64,000 nt of DNA, taken from assembly GCF_000817735.3 (NCBI RefSeq), contig NZ_JTJC03000003.1, positions 186,001-250,000 of the forward strand, written 5' to 3'. The notes below the pieces were generated by a model, which ran no database searches, had not been told where the DNA came from, and worked only from the letters and a program-made list of their open reading frames with translations. This DNA comes from Scytonema millei VB511283 (GTDB lineage: Bacteria > Cyanobacteriota > Cyanobacteriia > Cyanobacteriales > Chroococcidiopsidaceae). Below are positions 58,082 to 64,000 of the stretch, piece by piece. Position numbers and translations under genes: made by a program. Numbering within the stretch: position 1 is the first letter of the stretch; the number at the start of each line of letters is the position of its first letter.

Positions 58082-59773
58082 CTAGTCACTAGTCACTAAT
58101 AACTGCACTTCCCGTTCCACTTGTAAGCCAGCTAGGAAATTGCGGTCTTCGCTGATGTGGGGAAATTTTAGCTGGGAATCTGGTACTCCTTTCTCTAATT
58201 GTCTTTGCCGGACGATCGCAAAGCTACCAGGGGCAAGAATTCGCAATCTTGGTGGGGGAATTTGATCGTTGTTAATCCGCTTGACGGCGTAGGACGTGTG
58301 AATTGCACTGAGCTGACGGTCAAAGCGATCGAGAAATTGCTGCGGATTTTCTAATATTTTCCCAGGCGCAAGCTCGATATTCACCAAATAATAAGCGGGA
58401 ATGACATCATCAGATAAAGTAATACAAAAATCTTCTAGAGGTAAGTCAAATTCTTGTTGTAATACCTGCATGACTTGAGTGACATGAAATTCAGTAGTTT
58501 TTTCTGAGGTTGAAGACAGCAAGCCACCGCGCCGATGGCGGAATACAATCAGTGGCGCTTGTTCGTAAAATCCTACTACTTCCATGACATCGCCAATATC
58601 ATAGCGATAGAAACCACTGTAGTTACTCATTAAAATTCGATAGTAGTTTCCAGGTTTGACTTCGCTAGGCAGTAGTGTTTTTGGTTGTTCTACATCCCAC
58701 TGATCTTGAGGAATAAACTCAAAAAATGCACTTTCGATCGCTAAAATACTGGCATCAGAATTCAGCTCTGGGTAAATGCCAAACGCGCCTTCTGACGAAC
58801 AACAAACCGCGCCAAAACCTGGTGTCTTGCTAAAGTAAGCAGGAAAGCGCTCGAAGTAAAAATCTGAAGTTCCGCCTCTGGCTGCGACTGTAAAGGCAAG
58901 ATTCGACCATACTGCTTCGGGGGTGAGTCTACCTTCTGCTTGCAAGATTTCTTGTAGTTGTTTGGCACGGTTGGGGTTAGCGACTATTTGCCGTTCTAGT
59001 TTTAACCGCAATTCTGGTTCTAGTTGCAACCAAGGTGCAAGCATTCCTTTGTCAATGTCGCGAATAAAGTCTTCTGCATATTGTTCTAAATAGCCGCAGG
59101 TGCGGAGGATCAGCATGGGAAAGTTGGCGGCTATTCCCCTTGTATCGGGTTGTTGTAGCGCAAATAGCAGACACAGATAATGGCGCGTCAGGCTATCGGC
59201 TGCTTGCAGTGTCTCAAAGGGATGAGCAAATATTTGCTCGCAGAGAAACTTTCCCATCCGCAGGACTCCAACGCTAGCGGGACCGTATGGAATTCCACCA
59301 CTGGTACGTCCCATCAGTTGAGTTGAGTTAGTGGCGATAACTTTACCAAATTTAGAACCCCGTTGTCTTAATGCCGAGCTGAGAAAGCCAATACTAGTTA
59401 AGTTGGGACGGCGCAAGGAGTTTTGAAAGCGTTTGGTAACTGGGATGAGCTTGTGCGCTCCTGTAGAACCACTCGACAGGTTAAAAAAAACAACGGGATC
59501 GGGGGTGAGAATGTTCTGTTCCCCTTGGGCGATGCGATCGCAGTAGGGTAAATAGCTACTGTAGGATGATACGGGAATACGCTGGCGAAATTGCTCGGCA
59601 GTTCTAATATCTCTAAATCCATACTTTTGCCCTAGCTCTGTCGCCTGATAAGCTCGTAGTAAATCTCGCAGAAATCGCTCTTGTACTGCCTCAACTTGGC
59701 GCGTTTTTTTAACAAAGTTATCCTTTGTATGCTCGGCAACAGTTTGCAACAGTGGCAGCAATAAATTCGTCAT
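58082..59773 (-). CDS. GH3-family acyl-adenylating protein (copy B)
   Basis: 563 aa, clearly homologous to copy A along its whole length, with FNLSSGSTGAHKLIP, TSGGIPYGPASVG, CCSSEGAFGIY and YSGFYRYDIGDVMEVVGFY. The two ends share HISEDRNFL.GLQV. Differences cluster in the putative acyl-pocket regions, so substrates may differ. In the plant family the product is an acyl-amino-acid amide; bacterial members are little characterised. It is divergent from the JmjC-like gene at 59977. The spacer to copy A contains GTGGCTA heptamers (58014-58060). Confidence 0.92.
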   Translation of the reverse strand: MTNLLLPLLQTVAEHTKDNFVKKTRQVEAVQERFLRDLLRAYQATELGQKYGFRDIRTAEQFRQRIPVSSYSSYLPYCDRIAQGEQNILTPDPVVFFNLSSGSTGAHKLIPVTKRFQNSLRRPNLTSIGFLSSALRQRGSKFGKVIATNSTQLMGRTSGGIPYGPASVGVLRMGKFLCEQIFAHPFETLQAADSLTRHYLCLLFALQQPDTRGIAANFPMLILRTCGYLEQYAEDFIRDIDKGMLAPWLQLEPELRLKLERQIVANPNRAKQLQEILQAEGRLTPEAVWSNLAFTVAARGGTSDFYFERFPAYFSKTPGFGAVCCSSEGAFGIYPELNSDASILAIESAFFEFIPQDQWDVEQPKTLLPSEVKPGNYYRILMSNYSGFYRYDIGDVMEVVGFYEQAPLIVFRHRRGGLLSSTSEKTTEFHVTQVMQVLQQEFDLPLEDFCITLSDDVIPAYYLVNIELAPGKILENPQQFLDRFDRQLSAIHTSYAVKRINNDQIPPPRLRILAPGSFAIVRQRQLEKGVPDSQLKFPHISEDRNFLAGLQVEREVQLLVTSD

Positions 59774-59976
59774 TGGCTCCTCGCACCTTTTGTCTGCGTT
59801 ATTATAAATAATAATTGCAATATTTAATTATTTCGAGTGCGTTTTGTGTTGCAGTCGTATACATTTTTGCTTTTTTTACACAACACAAAAAGATTAATAC
59901 ATATTTAAACTATCTTAAAAAAGTATTTTTTCTTGCTGCGATGGGTAAGTTATAGAAAGTACATCTTAAAATCTAT
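59774..59976. promoter_or_regulatory. AT-rich divergent promoter region (GH3 B / JmjC-like)
   Basis: 203 bp, strongly AT-rich, free of the repeats common elsewhere. It must hold promoters in both directions; no specific element is assigned. Confidence 0.4.
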
Positions 59977-60945
59977 ATGCGTTTAACTAGTGGCAATGTT
60001 GCTGACAGCATAGCTGATAACACAACATTCTCAATTACACGAAGAGATCTATCGTCGATCTCGCCAGATTTATTTTTTGAAAAATATCAGAAAATGGGAA
60101 TTCCAGTCATTATTACTGGATTAAAAGTAGATGACTGGAATCTAGATTACCTCTGCGAAAAGTTAGGTCAGCAAGAATTTCTCTTTCGCTATTACGGACA
60201 GGAAAGATATCAACAAGATAAACGAACTTGGCAAAACATTGGTAGTGGTGTTCCGCTCAAAACAATGTCATTTAACGAATATGCAAAGTTGTTGTACAGT
60301 CATGAGGCGCACGAAAAAGATATTTATTTGGCTAAATGTTCGCTGAAAAACATAAAGTTGGTAGACAACAATTCTTTAACTAGTATTGGCGAACAAATAG
60401 GTTTAACAAAAGCTATAGGCAATCTCAATCTTTGGGTAGCACCTGGGGGGCATTTAGAGTGCCTACACTACGATACGTTGGATGGCACTTTGATTCAGAT
60501 GCATGGAGCAAAAAAAGTCTTATTATTTCCACCAAGTCAGACCTATAATTTATATCCATTTTCAGTATTCGTCCACTTACTACGCGGTTTAGAACTGCGA
60601 GCTTGGTTTAGTACAGTATATCCAGAAAATCCAGATTTCGTAGCATTTCCCAAACTCAAAAGAGCCTTAGAACACAAACAAGAAATCGTATTAGAACCAG
60701 GAGAAATGCTGTATATCCCTATGGGATGGTGGCATGAAGTCACGGCATTAGGTAACGACATGGTGTGTTCTGTCAATCAATTTTGGGGGGTGTACCCCAC
60801 CTCAAGAGCAATTTTTTCTTGGTGTCGGTGGCGAGTAATTTTTAGCAATATGTTGGCAATACCTTATTTATTAGTCAAATTCGCGATCGCTTTTCTGAGT
60901 CAGAGGAGACAGCAGCAGATAAAACAGATATTTTATCGGTTTTGA
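59977..60945 (+). CDS. Cupin_8/JmjC-like Fe(II)/2-oxoglutarate oxygenase
   Basis: 322 aa. The cupin-like JmjC fold has the metal facial triad in LHYDTLDG (His, Asp; ~163-167) and GWWHEVTAL (distal His ~252), with LIQMHGAKKVLLFPPSQ and LEPGEMLYIPMGWWHEV typical of the factor-inhibiting-HIF-like group that hydroxylates proteins or small peptides. A hydrophobic C-terminal stretch (ILFSNMLAIPYLLVKFAIAFLS-like, residues ~285-310) suggests membrane attachment. AT-rich relative to neighbours. The context with GH3 genes hints at modification of an acyl-amino-acid product; not provable here. Confidence 0.85.
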   Translation: MRLTSGNVADSIADNTTFSITRRDLSSISPDLFFEKYQKMGIPVIITGLKVDDWNLDYLCEKLGQQEFLFRYYGQERYQQDKRTWQNIGSGVPLKTMSFNEYAKLLYSHEAHEKDIYLAKCSLKNIKLVDNNSLTSIGEQIGLTKAIGNLNLWVAPGGHLECLHYDTLDGTLIQMHGAKKVLLFPPSQTYNLYPFSVFVHLLRGLELRAWFSTVYPENPDFVAFPKLKRALEHKQEIVLEPGEMLYIPMGWWHEVTALGNDMVCSVNQFWGVYPTSRAIFSWCRWRVIFSNMLAIPYLLVKFAIAFLSQRRQQQIKQIFYRF

Positions 60946-61027
60946 AGCCTCAATTGTAGTAGAGTGCGTTAATTAAAGCCCCCTACGGCGATCGCAATTG
61001 CAAATATATTATTGATAGCGGTTTTCA

Positions 61028-61079
61028 ATTGGGTGAAATATATGATTGGTAGGGGCGCACAGCTGTGCGTCCCTACCAA
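61028..61079. repeat. Palindromic repeat with side box (copy 6)
   Basis: The box ATTGGGTGAAATATA (61028-61042), a 6-nt spacer, then the palindrome with core GGGGCGCACAGCTGTG; the outermost pairing extends over 61046-61079. It lies just after the JmjC-like gene and touches the end of the CPBP gene. Confidence 0.85.
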
Positions 61080-61081
61080 CG

Positions 61082-61969
61082 TCATCTACGCAATCGAGAA
61101 TTGCTATGAGATGTATTAGTAAAATAAGGTAATAATAATTGCTGTTTGTACCAATTTTTATAGACAAAACGAAGCACAAAAGGAGCTGAAATCACTATCA
61201 GTACGATTCCCCATTGGAAATATTCAGAAAAATTATAATTTGTCGTTATCTGTTGACTGGGGAAGAAAAATTCTAGAACAATTGTGGCAGCATTATTCAT
61301 GGCATGAGCGATCGCAGGTACAATTAACGAGCGAGTTTTGAAATAAAGCAGTGTCATCAAAAGTCCAAAAACTGCTGCACCGAAGGGAACAATATGACCT
61401 AAACCAAAAATGATTGCAGAAACTAACATTGCTGGCGATATTCCCCATTTTATTGCCCACCGATGTACGAGTATGCCTCGGAAAATAAATTCTTCCGTAA
61501 TAGGAGCAACTACAACTAAAGAAATGATATTTAATAAGTAAGCAAGAATTGGTAAAGCCGAAGTACTAGCAGGAGGATCGTACAATAAATTAACTAGACT
61601 TACAGTTAACGAAGGAGAAAATAAAGATAAGCTGTAAAAGAACAGTAGATCGATTCCCCAGGTAAATAGGCAGATAGCAACGGCAATTCCACATAAAGAT
61701 AGCCAGCGATCGCGACTTGGTAATTTGCCAATTAAATATTTAGGGTGAATAGATAATTGATGCAATCTGTGTAAAATCCAGCTAAAAAGTACAATAGCAA
61801 TCAAATAGTACATCAGATGGTAAAATATCGGCTCGTCACTATTCCAGTTAAAAAAGAGTAAGACAAAATCAGAAATCAAAACAAGTTCAACAACAAGAAT
61901 AAAAAATAAAATAAAGATATTTCGAGTTTTAAATTTTAAAAAGGGATCGATCGCTGGTAAGTTAAGCAT
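61082..61969 (-). CDS. CPBP family intramembrane metalloprotease
   Basis: 295 aa, about eight membrane helices. The CPBP motif set is EEFIFRGILVHRW, FGLGHIVPFG and IAHAMNNAATIV. It lacks the long soluble N-terminal domain of the other CPBP protein in this window (33843-35492). Substrate unknown; bacterial members process peptides or act in stress responses. It is divergent from coaR, with 91 bp between starts, so shared regulation is possible. Its stop abuts the palindromic repeat (copy 6). Confidence 0.9.
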   Translation of the reverse strand: MLNLPAIDPFLKFKTRNIFILFFILVVELVLISDFVLLFFNWNSDEPIFYHLMYYLIAIVLFSWILHRLHQLSIHPKYLIGKLPSRDRWLSLCGIAVAICLFTWGIDLLFFYSLSLFSPSLTVSLVNLLYDPPASTSALPILAYLLNIISLVVVAPITEEFIFRGILVHRWAIKWGISPAMLVSAIIFGLGHIVPFGAAVFGLLMTLLYFKTRSLIVPAIAHAMNNAATIVLEFFFPSQQITTNYNFSEYFQWGIVLIVISAPFVLRFVYKNWYKQQLLLPYFTNTSHSNSRLRR

Positions 61970-62060
61970 AGGACTCGATTTGATATGGTGGAGTTAATCT
62001 AGAATTGTTTGACGTAATTAACTTTTAGATTTGCGATCGCATCAAATCCCCTGGAGAAAC

Positions 62061-63182
62061 ATGATAGCCGCACGTTTAACCATCAAAGAACTTACCGAAG
62101 CAGTGGGGGGAAATTGTACTCCTCGGATGGTACGACACTATCACCAACTCGGCATTTTGCCACCCCCAGAGCGATCGCGTAGCAATTATCGCCTCTATAC
62201 TCAGGAAAACGTGCAACAGTTGCGGCGGATTGTGGCACTCAAACAGCAAGGCTTTCAACTTTCCCACATTCGCGAACTCCTCAAAAGCGATGCTGCTAGC
62301 GAAGTAAAAAATTTAACACATCAGTTACAACAACAATACCACTCAGTTATGCAACAAATGGCGCGATTGCGGCAGACAGCGACGGCACTAGAAGGACTAC
62401 TCGGACGCGATCGCTCTTGCCAAACCCTGCAAGCAGAGGCGATTGCCCAGTTACGCTTATTAGAAGTGGAAAGCCAAGATGGATTGGGACAGTTAGAACA
62501 ACTGTGGGAAAATTGGGATGCAGCGACTCACGCTCACCCAGAAGAATTTCAGGAATCATTGCAACAATTGTTACCAGATCTCTCCAATCGTTCGGAGATT
62601 GAAGTTGATTTGTTGTCTAAACTGGTGCTAGCTTGCGGCGATGTTAGTTTAGTTAATTTTATCCGCGTGGGTAAAGGGGCGATCGCGGCGGCGCGTCATG
62701 CCCTCACTCAAAGCTGTCAGATTGTCGGCGATGTTGCCCCTGTAATTGTGGCTTGCGATCGCACCCGTTTGTCTCATTTAGGTTGTACAGTCACTACTTT
62801 AATCGCCGATCCCCACGTTAGCAGTGTTGTGGAAGCCGAGCAAGCCTTTTGGCATCAAAGCCAATGGCAAGAACAGCTACAACAGTTACCAGCAGGCTGT
62901 ATTTTTATGGTGGGATACGCCCCATCAGTACTCATTGCTGCTTGCGATGCTATTGCCAAGGGAAATTTTCAACCCGCTTTAATCATCGGAATGCCGATTG
63001 GTTTCAGCCATGCCCCAGCTGCCAAACGTCGCTTGATGCGTTCTGGTATTCCCTATATTACTGTCGAGGGAACAATGGGTGGCGGATTATTAGCGGCAGT
63101 AGCCCTGAATACTTTAGTTGAATCAACAATTGAGAAACCGGATTGTCATTGTTATTTGAGGGAGTCGGTAGGGGCGGGTTGA
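62061..63182 (+). CDS. coaR: CoaR-type MerR regulator with precorrin isomerase-like domain
   Basis: 373 aa from ATG 62061, with GGAG 7 nt upstream. The N-terminal MerR DNA-binding domain reads TIKELTEAVGGNCTPRMVRHYHQLGILPPPERSRSNYRLY. The C-terminal half (~175-360) is CobH/CbiC-like (precorrin-8X methylmutase), including PALIIGMPIGFSHAPAAKRRLMRSGIPYI. It ends with the Cys-His-Cys metal motif DCHCYL. This architecture is that of CoaR of Synechocystis, which activates the cobalt exporter gene coaT. Here no coaT is adjacent; the divergent gene is a CPBP protease. The last codons and stop (VGAG*) lie in a GGGCGGGTT repeat. Confidence 0.92.
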   Translation: MIAARLTIKELTEAVGGNCTPRMVRHYHQLGILPPPERSRSNYRLYTQENVQQLRRIVALKQQGFQLSHIRELLKSDAASEVKNLTHQLQQQYHSVMQQMARLRQTATALEGLLGRDRSCQTLQAEAIAQLRLLEVESQDGLGQLEQLWENWDAATHAHPEEFQESLQQLLPDLSNRSEIEVDLLSKLVLACGDVSLVNFIRVGKGAIAAARHALTQSCQIVGDVAPVIVACDRTRLSHLGCTVTTLIADPHVSSVVEAEQAFWHQSQWQEQLQQLPAGCIFMVGYAPSVLIAACDAIAKGNFQPALIIGMPIGFSHAPAAKRRLMRSGIPYITVEGTMGGGLLAAVALNTLVESTIEKPDCHCYLRESVGAG

Positions 63183-63318
63183 GCAAAAATCTCTGTCAAA
63201 ACGAAGTTGTCTGGTGAACCCGCCCGTACGGGAGTTGGCAAAGGGAGTCGTGTAGGGGCGGGTTGAGCCCGAAATTCACAGCCACAGCAAGAAATCTTGC
63301 CTCAAAACCCGCCCTTCC
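63168..63318. repeat. Two GGGCGGGTT...AACCCGCCC hairpin elements
   Basis: Elements at 63168-63229 and 63252-63318, both with ends GTAGGGGCGGGTTGAGC and a complementary right arm. The first supplies the coaR stop codon. No gene lies between coaR and glk (63183-63386). Confidence 0.85.
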
Positions 63319-63386
63319 AGAGGTCATAGCGAATTGCGTAGCTTGCGAGTATCGTAGGGGTATTGCGAATTGCGAATTGTCTCCAT

Positions 63387-64000
63387 CTACAAACGATCTG
63401 CGGCGATCGCAGCACCAACTAGCCCAATGTCCGATCGCAGGACGATATGTACGGGAACGTTTTCTAATAGAGGTCGCATCCGTCCTTTACTGGTGAAGGC
63501 GCGGATAAAAGTACCTTCTTGCATCAGGGGGAGAATTTTCGCGGCGATGCCACCAGCAATGTATAACCCTGCATATGGTAGGAGTTTGAGGGCGAGGTTT
63601 CCTGCTTCTGCGCCGTAAGCCTCAACAAAAATCTGCATTACCCGTTCTGACAGGCGATCGCTTTTTTCTAGGGCGGCTTGGGAAATTGCGGCGGCTGGAT
63701 CGACGGTTTTTTCTTTCTTGCCAGCTTGTTTTTCCCAAGCTTCTACAACTTGGGCAATTTCTGGCGATTCTTTCACGTTTTGGCGATCGCGTAAAAATTC
63801 GTAGATGGCGACAATTCCTTGTCCCGATACTACTCGTTCTACTGAAACTCGTTGGATGTCGTGCTTGTCTAATAGATATTTCAACAGGTGAAAGTCTAAC
63901 TCGGAACGAGGTGCGAAATCAGCGTGTCCGCCTTCAGAACTAAAGACTTGGTAGGTATCCCCCTGTTGAATCAAAAATCCCTGTCCTAATCCCGTTCCTG
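63387..64000 (-). CDS. glk: Glucokinase (C-terminal part)
   Basis: ROK-unrelated, hexokinase-fold bacterial glucokinase: phosphorylates glucose with ATP. The gene runs off the right edge; the visible C-terminal ~204 residues include GTGLGQGFL (phosphate-binding region, in frame up to the edge), SSEGGHADFAPR (glucose-binding Glu and His), VSVERVVSGQGIVAIYEFL, and the helix LALKLLPYAGLYIAGGIAAKILP. The C-terminus (VPVHIVLRSDIGLVGAAIAADRL) is typical of the family. No operon partner is visible. Confidence 0.93.
   Translation of the reverse strand, partial: GTGLGQGFLIQQGDTYQVFSSEGGHADFAPRSELDFHLLKYLLDKHDIQRVSVERVVSGQGIVAIYEFLRDRQNVKESPEIAQVVEAWEKQAGKKEKTVDPAAAISQAALEKSDRLSERVMQIFVEAYGAEAGNLALKLLPYAGLYIAGGIAAKILPLMQEGTFIRAFTSKGRMRPLLENVPVHIVLRSDIGLVGAAIAADRL

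Noticed and set aside
62009-62030. TTGACG ... TTAGAT as a coaR promoter.
   Set aside because: The spacing between the elements is only about 10 bp, too short even for a MerR-type promoter.

Overview
The window is a stretch of cyanobacterial chromosome. The evidence is the photosynthetic petC-petA pair, a CoaR-type MerR regulator fused to a corrin-enzyme-like domain, tandem dihydroorotase homologues, cyanobacterial hypothetical proteins, and dense use of the HIP1 octamer GCGATCGC. Short tandem repeats (TCAACCG, TTATCAG, GGGAGTC and GTGTGGG heptamer-type units), several hairpin repeat families, and long signalling proteins point to a repeat-rich lineage of the Chroococcidiopsis/Nostocales type. 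That genus-level placement is inference from style, not from a marker gene.

Layout: 1-3505 holds the end of petC, then petA (cytochrome b6f), a small conserved protein and MltA. 3558-13365 is an accessory stretch: a caspase/STAND/WD40 giant, an AT-rich divergent gene pair, a truncated TonB-dependent receptor, a Uma2 nuclease and a PchR-like AraC regulator. 13634-21731 holds a CDF transporter and a sensor kinase / response regulator / hybrid kinase operon. 22062-28380 holds purL, purF and two alpha/beta hydrolases. 28720-35492 holds an IS110 remnant, an FHA protein, a heavy-metal P-type ATPase and a CPBP protease. 35639-46850 is mostly housekeeping: tandem histidine phosphatase, two dihydroorotase homologues around lepB, a diguanylate cyclase, a LysE exporter, tsaE, a YvcK-like protein and ruvC. 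47116-49335 is a DevC/DevA-type ABC exporter pair. 49448-60945 looks like a specialised lipid or metabolite locus. 61082-64000 holds a second CPBP protease, coaR and the end of glucokinase.

The most interesting region is 49448-54584. Four consecutive minus-strand genes encode a Rieske oxygenase, a PLP alpha-oxoamine synthase, a large GNAT-fold acyltransferase and an extended SDR (epimerase-like) reductase. The last three match the enzyme classes of the bacterial ceramide pathway (serine palmitoyltransferase, bacterial ceramide synthase, CerR ketosphinganine reductase). If that reading is right, this is a candidate sphingolipid/ceramide-like operon in a cyanobacterium. It is flanked by an MFS exporter, two GH3-family acyl-adenylating amide synthetases and a JmjC/cupin_8 oxygenase.

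A second theme is repeat invasion. Intergenic repeat families (a GGGGCGCACAGCTGTG palindrome with a conserved 15-nt side box, a GGGCGGGTT...AACCCGCCC hairpin, a CCCCCCTT..AAGGGGGG hairpin and heptamer tracts) also occur in frame inside purL, the dihydroorotase homologue, the P-type ATPase, both large histidine kinases and a CPBP protease, adding low-complexity linkers without breaking the reading frames. No tRNA, rRNA or CRISPR array was recognised.
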